DNA of 64,000 nt from Chloroflexota bacterium (GCA_027618835.1 JAQCHZ010000001.1:111642-175641), one strand, 5' to 3'. Counted from the first letter of the stretch, positions 36,922 through 46,360 are shown. The notes: generated by a model not told the origin, from the letters alone. Program-made: numbers and translations.

Positions 36922-38076
36922 AAAATCAAAATCACATCAATCAAACCCTGGCTCGTAAAAGTAGAAGGCACCTTCTGGGGCGAATACTTCTTCATCGAAG
37001 TGCAAACCGATGAAGGCGTCACTGGCTGGGGCGAAATCACTACAACCACCCTCACAGCCAACCGAGCCGTTGCCGGCATCGTCGAAAAACTTAACGATCT
37101 CCTCATTGGCGAAGACCCCTCACAGATCGAACGAATCTGGAACAAAATCTTCCGAGCCTTCACATACATGGGCTCCCGAGGCGCAACCACACACGTCGTC
37201 AGCGGTATTGATATAGCGCTCTGGGACATCCGAGGAAAAGTCCTCAACCTCCCCATATACGAACTACTCGGCGGCAAAGTCCGTGACGAAATCCTGCTCT
37301 ACACGCACCCTGATCAAAAGAACTTCGGAACCCCCGAAGGTGTCGAGCAAGAAATCAGGAAAATCGTCGATTCAGGACACAAAGCCTTCAAGTTCGACCC
37401 ATTTCCGTTCACTGGTGAGCAATCAAAACAAAACGCCGGATATCTCAGCGGAAATCTCGATAAAGCGGGCGAACGAGTAGCCTCAGAGCTAACCGCCAGA
37501 ATTCGTGAAATCGCTGGCGAAGATATGGAAGTTCTCATAGACGCCCACGGACGCTTCAACGTCCCAACCGCCATCCGACTTTGCAACTCGCTCGAAGATG
37601 CTGGTGACATCGATTGGTTCGAAGAGCCAGTGCCAGTCGAAAGCTACCACGCCCTAAGCCAGGTTCGCGACAAAGTGAACGTCCCAATCTCAGTCGGCGA
37701 ACGACTCCACACCCGCTGGGAATTCGTGCAAATCTTCGAAAACCAACTCGCCGATTTTGTGATGCCCGACGTCACATGGACCGGCGGCATCACCGAGCTA
37801 AAGAAAATATCGACTCAGGCCGAAACGTACTACATTCCCATATCACCACATGATGCATCGGGACCGATAAACGTTCTCGCCGGAGCGCACGTGATGATGA
37901 CCGTTCCGAACTTCTACAAGCTCGAAACTGCCAACGCCGATCTCAGCAAATACAATGAGTTCATCCAGTCGCCACTCGACAACACCAACGGTGCTCTCCA
38001 CCTCGATCCAATAGCCCCCGGCCTCGGCATCGAAATGAACATGGACTACATAACTGCCAACAAACTAAACGACTAG
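36922..38076 (+). CDS. Enolase-superfamily protein (mandelate racemase/muconate lactonizing enzyme type)
   Basis: Homology extends about 26 codons upstream of the ORF-track start (37000) through KITSIKPWLVKVEGTFWGE, but no standard start codon exists there. A CGGAG site at 36910 suggests initiation near 36916-36922 at a non-standard or mutated codon. The barrel shows GIDIALWDIRGK, AFKFDPFP, metal ligands Asp (LIDAHGRFN), Glu (WFEEPVP) and Glu (SVGERLHTR), and the catalytic His (ISPHDASGP). This pattern fits acid-sugar dehydratases of the mandelate racemase subgroup. The substrate is unknown. Confidence 0.82.
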   Translation, partial: KIKITSIKPWLVKVEGTFWGEYFFIEVQTDEGVTGWGEITTTTLTANRAVAGIVEKLNDLLIGEDPSQIERIWNKIFRAFTYMGSRGATTHVVSGIDIALWDIRGKVLNLPIYELLGGKVRDEILLYTHPDQKNFGTPEGVEQEIRKIVDSGHKAFKFDPFPFTGEQSKQNAGYLSGNLDKAGERVASELTARIREIAGEDMEVLIDAHGRFNVPTAIRLCNSLEDAGDIDWFEEPVPVESYHALSQVRDKVNVPISVGERLHTRWEFVQIFENQLADFVMPDVTWTGGITELKKISTQAETYYIPISPHDASGPINVLAGAHVMMTVPNFYKLETANADLSKYNEFIQSPLDNTNGALHLDPIAPGLGIEMNMDYITANKLND

Positions 38077-38172
38077 TCGACCAGAGAGCTTTGCACCAAA
38101 TGGCCCTCCCTCCTTCGTGAGGCTGAACTAGTCAATACCGCACGAAAGTTTTTAGGAACTGTCGAAATGAGT

Positions 38173-38250
38173 CGGGGCGTGGCGCAGTGGTAGCGCACCC
38201 GATTTGGGAGCGGGGGGGGGGCGCAGGTTCGAGTCCTGTCGCCCCGACCA
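38173..38250 (+). tRNA. tRNA-Pro (anticodon TGG) with abnormal poly-G variable loop
   Basis: The acceptor arms pair fully (CGGGGCG / CGCCCCG), the D arm (GCGC..GCGC) and T arm (GCAGG TTCGAGT CCTGT) fold, the anticodon loop is TTTGGGA, and CCA is encoded. However, the anticodon stem and variable loop merge into ten consecutive G (38212-38221), leaving an 8-nt variable loop in place of 5, and the pair 31-39 is A-G. The real gene is probably intact and the tract a base-calling or assembly artefact. Confidence 0.8.
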
Positions 38251-38263
38251 GTAAGATCCCAAT

Positions 38264-38296
38264 GAAGACCCAGCCAAGTGCTGGGTCTTCTGCTTT
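38264..38296 (+). terminator. Intrinsic terminator after tRNA-Pro
   Basis: GAAGACCCAG CCAAGTG CTGGGTCTTC, a 10-bp perfect stem, followed by TGCTTT. Confidence 0.8.
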
Positions 38297-38520
38297 AACT
38301 CAGCCTAAATTACTGGTTTGCCGTCTCGTCCTTTTCGTCGTCGGGACTGAACAAGTGACGAATCAAACTCAGTGGTAAATCAAATGGCCTAATCTCAAGC
38401 GGTTGTTAGTAGACATGGCTCAAAGGTTTGTACAAACCATCGACCAACGACTTGCGGAGTCCCAGAACAAAATGTGAACCGAGAAACTCACGGAATATCT
38501 CGAACTTGACGTCTATCGTT

Positions 38521-39464
38521 GGTTCTGTCAGAACTCAGCGTCGGGGCAGAATAACATCAATCCTCATTTGCTGAGGAGATCTGTTCAGCCTGTCCACTGT
38601 GCCAATCTACGTCCCTATCCAAGAGGAAATTTCGAACCTCACTTGGCTATCGGACTTTCTACTGCAGAGACTGTGATCGACGTTTCAACGAACGTTCAGG
38701 CACACCGTTCAATGATCTCCATTCCCGAACGACATCGTCTTACTCGCTGTTTTCTGGCGACTGAGATACAAGCTCGGATTCCGTGACGTCGCTGAACTTC
38801 TGTTGCAGCGAGGTTTCGAAGTCAGCTACGAGACGATACGGGTGTGGGAGTTCAGGTTTGCACCGTTAGTTAGCGAAAACCTTCGTTCGAAACAGCGTGG
38901 AATTGCAGGTCGTTCATGGTATCTGGACGAGACGTATATCAAGGTCAGTGGCCGCTGGCGATATCTCTACAGGGCGATAGATCGAGAAGGAGACCTGTTG
39001 GATTCGACGCTGAGTGAGCACCGAGACAAACATGCAGCTCGACGTTTCTTGAGGGTCCAATAGATAGCCCAGGGCAGAAACCGCTGCGGATGACGACTGA
39101 TAAACATCCTGCCTACACGAAGGCAATTCGTTGGATCACCGGTCGTAAAGTCTTACATCGACACAATCAATATCTGAACAATCGAATGGAGCAGAATCAT
39201 CGAGGAATCAAGCAGCGTTACTATCCGGTCCTCGGGTTCAAACAGTTCGAATCAGCGAGTCGGTTTTGCACAGCGTTCGACGAACTACGTAATTATTTGA
39301 GAGTCCGATCCGCGGGTAATGAGCATGTTCCAGCGGATGCTCGAAGGAAGACCTTCACTAGCAAGTGGTCGACTCTGATGACCGAGCGTCAGATTAAATA
39401 CAGGGATCGATCATGTATTCAGGTCGATCAAATCACCAAGTGAGCGCTGAGTTCTGACAGAACC
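38521..39464 (+). mobile_element. IS6-like insertion sequence with 20-bp terminal inverted repeats
   Basis: The ends are perfect inverted repeats of GGTTCTGTCAGAACTCAGCG (38521-38540 and 39445-39464). The 944-bp element encodes an IS6-family-type DDE transposase. The 8-bp flanks (CTATCGTT and AGATTAAA) do not match, so there is no target duplication, as expected after recombination between copies or for an old insertion. Further copies or pieces are at 62.9-64 kb. Confidence 0.8.
38712..39443 (+). pseudogene. IS6-family DDE transposase, frameshifted
   Basis: The frame before 39063 reads FPNDIVLLAVFWRLRYKLGF, then RGFEVSYETIRVWEF, and holds the first two catalytic Asp residues (SWYLDETYIKV and YRAIDREGDLLDS). 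Near 39052-39065 the frame shifts by one. 39090-39443 then gives TDKHPAYTKAIRW and the catalytic Glu in NRMEQNHRGIKQRYYPV. A third break is needed near 38715-38722 to reach an ATG. The element is probably unable to move on its own. Confidence 0.8.
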
Positions 39465-39593
39465 AGATTAAATGACTTCGCGACCATGCGTACTGTGACT
39501 GATGGCTAATTCCCAAAAGGAATCTGCTGCTAGGGTCGGAACGATTCAATGTGCGCTTGCCGCTTTGAACTGTTAATTGGAAGACCTGCAATT

Positions 39594-40718
39594 ATGAGAA
39601 TCGAAAATATTTCGGTACGACCAATCGCAATTCCGTACAAGACTCCATGGCGGAATCGTCACACCGAGGAGGCCGGTAAGCCAATGAGTCACCTCAAAAC
39701 GTCCATTATTGAACTTCGCACGGATGATGACGTCGTAGGGCTTGGTGAATTTCGAACTGACGGTCTGCCCGGCGATGCGCTTGAGAAGGATGGAAGTGGC
39801 CTACCGAATGGGGCGATGCAAAGCCTCAATGAGCTGCTAATTGGCGAAGACCCCACAGCGATTTCGAGATTGGTGCCCATGCTTGAGGAGAGACTCGGCC
39901 GGGGTGCTCTAGTTGCAGGGCTCGATTTTGCGCTGCACGACCTGAAAGGAAGGGCACTCGGGGTTCCTGTATATCAACTGCTCGGAGGAATGAGCCGGGA
40001 GAGGGTGCCATTGGTTTGGACCCTTCCTTATCTTTCGATTGAGGAACAGGTACTCCAAGCCCGGGAGCGCGTTGACGAAGGATTTACGCACGCAATAAAG
40101 ATGAAGGTTGGTGTCCCAGGAGATACGGAACATCTTCTTGCGGTTGCTCGAGAGATCGGAGGAATTCCGATTCGGCCCGATAGCAACATGGGACATTCCA
40201 AAGCCGAAGCTATTGCTCAATTAACCGAGTTGAGGGCAGAGGGCGTGACGTTCGAACTGGTAGAAGACCCTTGCCCGACTGATTTTGACGATTATCAGGA
40301 AATAGGCGATCTGCTGGATGTTCCGATATCGATTCATGGTGGCTGGTCGTCTTTTGCTGATCTGTCGAAGATTATTGGTGCCAACAAATCTCGTATTGGC
40401 TGCGTCAACATCATGACCACGTACTGGGGTTTATATCGATCTGCTCAGATTGTTGGAGCCCTGGAGGCCGCTGGGATTGGTTGGACGCTTGGCACGAGCC
40501 ACGATTCGTCAATCAAGATATCGGCTGCTCTGCATCTCGGTACTGCGATGCCGAATCGGATTTTCCCGTGTGATCTGTTGGGGCCTCGGCTTCACGTTGA
40601 CGATGTGGCAGTTGAATCGATAGAGATTGCTGCAGGATACGGTACTGCTCCTGAAAAGCCAGGGTTAGGTGTCGAACTGAACGAAGCTGTGATGGCTCGC
40701 TGGGCAGTTGGTGGCTAG
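39594..40718 (+). CDS. Enolase-superfamily protein with Lys-x-Lys motif
   Basis: A muconate-lactonizing/mandelate-racemase-like enzyme of about 374 residues; ATG at 39594 starts MRIENISVRPIAIPY, the family N-terminus. AGLDFALHDLKGRALG leads into the barrel. The catalytic Lys-x-Lys is in HAIKMKVGV, the first metal ligands in IRPDSNMG and ELVEDPCP. At the third ligand position the family Glu or Asp is replaced by DVPISIHGGWSS, so metal binding may differ. It follows the IS element and is on the same strand as the regulator that comes next. Confidence 0.82.
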   Translation: MRIENISVRPIAIPYKTPWRNRHTEEAGKPMSHLKTSIIELRTDDDVVGLGEFRTDGLPGDALEKDGSGLPNGAMQSLNELLIGEDPTAISRLVPMLEERLGRGALVAGLDFALHDLKGRALGVPVYQLLGGMSRERVPLVWTLPYLSIEEQVLQARERVDEGFTHAIKMKVGVPGDTEHLLAVAREIGGIPIRPDSNMGHSKAEAIAQLTELRAEGVTFELVEDPCPTDFDDYQEIGDLLDVPISIHGGWSSFADLSKIIGANKSRIGCVNIMTTYWGLYRSAQIVGALEAAGIGWTLGTSHDSSIKISAALHLGTAMPNRIFPCDLLGPRLHVDDVAVESIEIAAGYGTAPEKPGLGVELNEAVMARWAVGG

Positions 40719-40995
40719 GGTGCGAAGGACTGTTCAGATTCTTTTGTCTCTCTAGGGTCAGGCGAAACGTCGTGACGTGAGATAAGCGTTCACTGCCCGA
40801 TCCCCAATTCTTTACCTGAGTGCAGATCGAGGTGATTGCCACATACGCTTAACGTTAATGATGTTCATATTTCGTTAAGAATTAGTCAATGCCAACGAAT
40901 TGTTTGTAATTGCACCATGCTGCTGAAGAATTGTGCTACGTTAGCGCTCGGCGCAGCGAAATTTAAAGCAATATTGAGAACTCTAAATACTAGAG

Positions 40996-43900
40996 ATGAA
41001 CAAAAACGCGTCGACTTCTTCGCAAACTGATTACCATCGTCTATCTAATTTCCACGACGCTTTGGCTGACCTGAGTCAAATTTCGATTGGTGATATTTCA
41101 GTCGAGTCGCTGTTTAAGGTCGTAGGTTCAAGGCTCGCTCAAATAATGCCCGCCGAGTGTGTATCGATCATGATGGTTGAGAATGGCCAGCAGCTAGTGC
41201 TTTCAGCCGGAGTTGGTTGGGACGAGTCACAGCTAGGATCAGTTCTCGCACGGTGGGGTACGGAATCCGATGCTGAATATCCGGCGACGTTACGCGGTCC
41301 TGTAGTCGATGCGAGTTCCGGTGTTCCATTCATACACGGACTTGTACCAGTGGGAGCAAGCGGGATAAATGGTGCTCAATCTGTCCCTATCGGGCGGTCT
41401 GACCATCCGATCGGAGTACTTGGAATATACGTTAAAGATGCACATTCGTTCTCATCTCATGATCTGACATTTATGAAATCCGTGGCATCGATCCTTGCCG
41501 CTAAAATCGAACAACAAAATGCTTCTCTGCAAGTTGAGAAAGTGACCCGTGACAGAGGTTATATATCTGAAATCGGACGGATTGTAGGAGCGTCTCTTGA
41601 TATGCATGAGGTCTATTCGTTACTGGCGAATCAGGCCAAAAAATTGCTTGAGTTCGATCGCATTACAATCAACGTAATTGATCGCGTGAATCAATCGTTC
41701 ACATTTGCTTACGTCGCCGGAGCGGAAAATTCAGCTTGGCCCGAAAAGGGTGCACACCCGATCAAAGGAAAAGCGATCGACGCTGTATTGCAATCCGGTC
41801 AAGGAATTATTGTTCAGCAGGACAACAAGCATAAAGTTCAGGCCGAGTATCCCGGCGCACTTTCAGATCATCGTGGTTTTCACTCGCTTTTGTGTGCACC
41901 GGTGTACTGGAAGGGCGAAATAATTGCAGGTCTTGCTATTCGTAGCAAAGGCGTAAACACCTACACGGAAAAAGACCTTGAGATTGCTGGTCGTATCGTT
42001 GCTCAGATAGCCGGTGCCATTGCGAACGACAGTCTGCATGCAGCAGAAAAGTTGTATGCAGAGGAGCAGTCAGCGCTTGCTGAAATTAGCAGGATCATCG
42101 TGTCGTCGGTCCGACTTGATGAGATATATCCGAGATTTGCAGAGGCTGCAAAACGATTACTGAAGTTTGATCGTGTCGTAATAAACACGATAGATGAGCA
42201 GCAGACTCGGGCATTTTTGCGCTACACCTGGGGGAAAAATGCTGACGATTTTGTGAGTCGGCAATCAGGACGTCCGTTGGCAGGCACTGGTACAGAGGCG
42301 GTAATCCGTACTCGGATGGGTCTGATCGTCACACCAGAGATGATTATTGGTCAACCTGAGCGATTTAACGGACTTAAAGTAGGCCTCGACGCGGGTCTGA
42401 AGTCGACTATGGCGGTTCCATTGATATATCAGGGGCGTGCATTCGGAGCGTTTATGGTGAGGAGCACGGAAGCAGATGCCTACTCACTACGTGATATTCA
42501 TATTGCTGAGCAAATCGGACTCCAAATCAGCGGAGTCGTGCGGAATTCTCAGATCAACGAGAAGCTTGAACGATCCGTAAAAGAATTTGCGATGCTCGCC
42601 GATCTAGCTAATTCAGCAGGTAATGCGAGGGTTTTGACGACATTTTTAGAAAACGTGAATTCCGCACTTGGCCAGTGCATTGATTTCGACCACATTGCAA
42701 TTTGCATCGAGCAACCCGAGTACTCGATCGTTCGTTACGAGTACGTACGGGGTGTACGTGTGTCCGGTATTGACGATGGCGGGGTGTTACCGGTTTCGAG
42801 TATTGCAAAACTTCCTGAATATGTTTCGGCTCGTTATGGTCAGATTCTGGATGACCCTTCAGGTGGCCCGTTGGATTCGGCTCGAATACAGGCAGGATTG
42901 AACAGCTATATTCAGTTCCCTCTGTACTCACGAGATAGGCCTGTTGGGATCATTTATCTTGGGGCGCTGACTGCAAATGCGTATTCACATGAGCACCTTG
43001 ATTTGATGGAGAAAATCAGTACGCAGATAGCGTATGCAATCGATAATATTCGGTTCCACAGCAGTGCCGCGCAAGAGACATCGAATCGGATTGCACTTGA
43101 TGATTTGATTACGAGCATTAGTCGCTCGACGAGTCATCGAGAGATGCTGACTATATTTTTGGAGTCGCTCCGGAATGCGATTCCGTTCGACCATGCGAGC
43201 TTCTCGTCTGATTCGCTGAAATATGATTCGCTTGCCATCGAGTTTGATGAGGTTGTCAATGGTTTCGAGAGTCGCAAGCCGATTCCGGTATCACTTGTTG
43301 AAGAATTGACTCGAGTGACTTTAGAGCAAGGTAAGGCGATTCTCTGGGACGCAAATCACGTCGATTCTACAAGAGCACCCGAGCTGTATAAACAGTTGAT
43401 CGAATGTGGTCCCGAATCGTCATTGTCAGTGCCACTGATTTCAGCAGGTTCACAAATTGGTGCTCTACTCTTCTATTCGAATGCTCGAAATGCGTTTTCT
43501 AGCCACCACAGCCGAACAGCCGCACTGGCTTGTACGGTGTTTCTCAGTGCGCTTGAGCGCAGCGGATACGCTGTATCAACCTCGGATGCACTGGCAGTTC
43601 TTCTTCCCAATGTTGAGATGCCCCGAATCGGTATCGTGGACAGCAAACCCCATTGCCAGCGAACGTTGAGTGCAACAATCGGCGATTTGGGTTTCGACGT
43701 TTTTGCTGAAACGTCTACGCTAGAGTCGTTTTTCGAGGCGTTTGAGCAGATTAGTTACGAGGGTTCGACGATATTGATATGGGAGTTGCACGATCCCGGA
43801 GAAGCTGACTTTACCTTGATTCGTCAGTTATTAGGCAGACGACAAAATCCGAAGGTCGTGCTGGTTGACCACGGGTGCGGTAGCGAATTGCTGGGCGAAG

Positions 43901-44274
43901 CCATGCGTGCGGGAGTGGTCGGGTATTTAGAGCGTGATTCTTCGAGTGAGTCGCTCAAAACAGCGCTCGTGAACGTGATCGATACCGGAGTGAGTATCGA
44001 TCGGAGCGTTCTGGACAATTACTTCAACGATAACTCGACCTCGTCGTTCAGATGGGGTGAAGAATATTCAGCGATTCTTGAGCAATTGAACGATCGCGAT
44101 ATTGCGATATTACAGGCAGTGGCTAACGGCCAGAGTAACGCTGAGATCGCGACCGAATTGAGTTTTGCTGTGGGTACCATCAAGAATCGCTTAGCGAGGA
44201 TATACAAGATTCTCGGCGTAGCTAATCGAGCCGGGGCGATGGCGTTTGCGATTCGCACGGATGTGGTCATCTGA
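40996..44274 (+). CDS. Large sensory regulator: five GAF-like modules, atypical receiver and LuxR HTH
   Basis: A 1092-residue cytoplasmic protein with no transmembrane segment. GAF-like modules are at roughly residues 20-172, 190-345, 357-512, 528-685 and 700-855, each ending in a motif such as IGVLGIYVKDAHSFSSHDL or AFGAFMVRSTEADAYSLRD. A receiver-like domain (about 875-995) begins PRIGIVDSKPHCQ, but where the phosphoacceptor Asp is expected it reads LIWELHDPGEA. The last 70 residues are a LuxR HTH (LNDRDIAILQAVANGQSNAE, VGTIKNRLARIYKILG). It probably senses several ligands and controls nearby catabolic genes; that link is inferred from position only. Confidence 0.85.
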   Translation: MNKNASTSSQTDYHRLSNFHDALADLSQISIGDISVESLFKVVGSRLAQIMPAECVSIMMVENGQQLVLSAGVGWDESQLGSVLARWGTESDAEYPATLRGPVVDASSGVPFIHGLVPVGASGINGAQSVPIGRSDHPIGVLGIYVKDAHSFSSHDLTFMKSVASILAAKIEQQNASLQVEKVTRDRGYISEIGRIVGASLDMHEVYSLLANQAKKLLEFDRITINVIDRVNQSFTFAYVAGAENSAWPEKGAHPIKGKAIDAVLQSGQGIIVQQDNKHKVQAEYPGALSDHRGFHSLLCAPVYWKGEIIAGLAIRSKGVNTYTEKDLEIAGRIVAQIAGAIANDSLHAAEKLYAEEQSALAEISRIIVSSVRLDEIYPRFAEAAKRLLKFDRVVINTIDEQQTRAFLRYTWGKNADDFVSRQSGRPLAGTGTEAVIRTRMGLIVTPEMIIGQPERFNGLKVGLDAGLKSTMAVPLIYQGRAFGAFMVRSTEADAYSLRDIHIAEQIGLQISGVVRNSQINEKLERSVKEFAMLADLANSAGNARVLTTFLENVNSALGQCIDFDHIAICIEQPEYSIVRYEYVRGVRVSGIDDGGVLPVSSIAKLPEYVSARYGQILDDPSGGPLDSARIQAGLNSYIQFPLYSRDRPVGIIYLGALTANAYSHEHLDLMEKISTQIAYAIDNIRFHSSAAQETSNRIALDDLITSISRSTSHREMLTIFLESLRNAIPFDHASFSSDSLKYDSLAIEFDEVVNGFESRKPIPVSLVEELTRVTLEQGKAILWDANHVDSTRAPELYKQLIECGPESSLSVPLISAGSQIGALLFYSNARNAFSSHHSRTAALACTVFLSALERSGYAVSTSDALAVLLPNVEMPRIGIVDSKPHCQRTLSATIGDLGFDVFAETSTLESFFEAFEQISYEGSTILIWELHDPGEADFTLIRQLLGRRQNPKVVLVDHGCGSELLGEAMRAGVVGYLERDSSSESLKTALVNVIDTGVSIDRSVLDNYFNDNSTSSFRWGEEYSAILEQLNDRDIAILQAVANGQSNAEIATELSFAVGTIKNRLARIYKILGVANRAGAMAFAIRTDVVI

Positions 44275-44536
44275 GATACGCCTAAGTTCGATCTATCGGT
44301 TTAAACGTCTCGTAAGAATCGGTGAATTAGTTGTAGTGATCACGACTGGGTTACCAACGACATTATCAAGTGTGACTGGTGGCACGTGCTTCCCTTATAT
44401 CTCAGTCCTAGACTCCCATTGGTTGCACCGTGGGCATCCGCACAGCCTATCGACCACGGTGATCAATACGAATTCAGCGATTTATCTAGAGTACGGCCAG
44501 GCAGAATCCTGTAGTTCTAGCCGAGAGGAATATCAG

Positions 44537-45793
44537 TTGACGCCACCGCTTCATAGCCTTCGAGTGTTGGACTGCACCATAGCGCTTGCGGGTCCCTACG
44601 CGTCGTTGATCCTTGCTGATCTTGGTGCTGATGTGATTAAGATTGAGAACCCTGTACAACCAAACATGCGAACAGTAGGTTCGGATGCGGCAACCGAAAA
44701 ACCGGGAGGGGCGAAATCTTCTCGAGTAGAAAACGAAGACCTCGGGCCTTACAAAGGTGAGAACGGAAAATTTCTTATCACCAATCGTAATAAACGTGGC
44801 ATGGCTATCGACCTGAAATCTGCTGAAGGAAAAGAGATATTTTTCAAACTCCTTGATACGGCCGACATACTGGTTCAAAACTTCCGACCGGGTGTCATGG
44901 ACCGACTAGGTTTCGGATGGGAAGATCTGAAAAAGATCAACCCGAGATTGATTTACTGTTCGATTTCAGGATTTGGAGAGGGTAGTCCATATGCTGCCCT
45001 CGGTGGATTGGACCTTATTGCGCAGGGCATGAGCGGGTTGATGACACTTACAGGGCTACCGGACAGCAGTGAACCCATAAAGGCTGGTACACCAATCACC
45101 GACATGGGTACTGGAATGTACGGTGTGATTGGTATTCTGGCGGCACTTAGAGAGCTGGATAGAAGTGGGAGAGGGCAACATGTAGAAGCGACTCTTCTAG
45201 ACACTCCAATATCCTGGCTTACATGGAGAGCTGCAGAGTATTGGGAATCTGGAGAAATTCCTGAACCTCAAGGCAGCGGTAACGGGACATATCGCTCATT
45301 CAGATGTTCAGATGACCGCTGGGTGAATATCTCTGCCAGTAGTCAAAAGCTTTTTGAAATCGGTTGTGATGTTATCGGCCGCCCCGATCTCGTGACCGAC
45401 GACAGGTTCTCCAGCGCCAATCTACGTACAAAGAACGCCAAAGAAATAACTGCTGAATTTCAAACGGCATTTCTAACAAAACCGTCGTCAGAGTGGATCG
45501 AATTATTTCAACGCACTGCAGTTCCTGTAGGGCCGATTAACAACATTGCCGACATTCTCGATGACGATCCGCATGTGGTGGCAAGAGAGATGGTGGTCGA
45601 GGTGGATCATCAAGTTATCGGAAAGATGAAGACTCTTGGAATTCCAGTCAAACTTTCAGAGACACCAGGTGAGATAACTATGGCAGCACCTACGCTCGGT
45701 CAACACACCAGAGAGATTCTTAAAGAGTTGAATTACTCGGAAGAACAAATTAATTCCATGGCAGACAACAAAATAATCGCCGTGAGCAGGTAA
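44537..45793 (+). CDS. Class III CoA-transferase (CaiB/BaiF family)
   Basis: A 418-residue CoA-transferase. The start was put at TTG 44537, after GAGAGG, giving the family N-terminus (LHSLRVLDCTIALAGPYASL); the longer ORF-track start has no homologous content. DLGADVIKIE and NKRGMAIDLKS are typical, and the catalytic Asp is present in TPITDMGTGMYGV. It moves CoA between acyl groups through an enzyme-bound aspartyl-CoA. Two hot-dog dehydratase genes follow closely, forming a likely operon. Confidence 0.88.
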   Translation: MTPPLHSLRVLDCTIALAGPYASLILADLGADVIKIENPVQPNMRTVGSDAATEKPGGAKSSRVENEDLGPYKGENGKFLITNRNKRGMAIDLKSAEGKEIFFKLLDTADILVQNFRPGVMDRLGFGWEDLKKINPRLIYCSISGFGEGSPYAALGGLDLIAQGMSGLMTLTGLPDSSEPIKAGTPITDMGTGMYGVIGILAALRELDRSGRGQHVEATLLDTPISWLTWRAAEYWESGEIPEPQGSGNGTYRSFRCSDDRWVNISASSQKLFEIGCDVIGRPDLVTDDRFSSANLRTKNAKEITAEFQTAFLTKPSSEWIELFQRTAVPVGPINNIADILDDDPHVVAREMVVEVDHQVIGKMKTLGIPVKLSETPGEITMAAPTLGQHTREILKELNYSEEQINSMADNKIIAVSR

Positions 45794-45825
45794 AGCTGTT
45801 TGATGGTCGTAGAGAGGATCCCGTA

Positions 45826-46311
45826 GTGCTAGACATCATAATCAATGACAAAAGATGGGAATGGGAAGCCGTTGAGATCGGAACTAAGGGTGATGAATTA
45901 ACTCTTGATGTGACTTCCGAATCGGTAGCAACATATGCAAAGGACGCCAGAAATTTCGACCATGCTTACATTGATGCAGGCTCCGGTGATCTAGCAATGC
46001 CAACAGGTATTTTCCGTGATTGCCAGTTGAGACGACATTCCGTTGCTCAGGCAGCTGGCTACACATCACTGGAAATGGTTGAAGATAATCCTCGACAAAC
46101 GCCTTTTGCAAAATGCACAGCCAGATGGTTCGCTCCTATACGAGTTGGAGACACTCTTACAAGCTCGGCTCAAGTTCTTGAAAAATACGAACGGCGCGGG
46201 AGTAAATTTGTCACGTTTCGGGTTGAAATCACTAATCAGGATCAAGAAAGAGTGGCTGAATACGACTACACGTGCATTTTTGAGTATGCCAAAGGGCAGA
46301 ATTTGTCTTAA
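45826..46311 (+). CDS. FAS1-like (MaoC-type) dehydratase, N-terminal half
   Basis: A 161-residue hot-dog protein starting with GTG. MaoC_dehydrat_N/FAS1-like features: TFCDATG-like helix is replaced by ESVATYAKDARNFDHAYID, followed by TARWFAPIRVGDTLT and FEVEIxNQ-like strands. In Chloroflexota and others such half proteins pair with a MaoC half to form enoyl-CoA or mesaconyl-CoA-type hydratases. The partner is the next gene, 49 nt downstream. Confidence 0.75.
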   Translation: MLDIIINDKRWEWEAVEIGTKGDELTLDVTSESVATYAKDARNFDHAYIDAGSGDLAMPTGIFRDCQLRRHSVAQAAGYTSLEMVEDNPRQTPFAKCTARWFAPIRVGDTLTSSAQVLEKYERRGSKFVTFRVEITNQDQERVAEYDYTCIFEYAKGQNLS

Positions 46312-46360
46312 TCGGTAGAAGCATTTTCATCCGCAATAAAATTCAAATGGTGTAAATAAT

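Noticed and set aside
38187-38378. 63-residue ORF over the tRNA
   Set aside because: It overlaps the tRNA-Pro and its terminator.
44246-44536. N-terminal extension of the CoA-transferase ORF
   Set aside because: It overlaps the end of the regulator gene, has no family similarity, and a TTG with a ribosome binding site gives the normal N-terminus.
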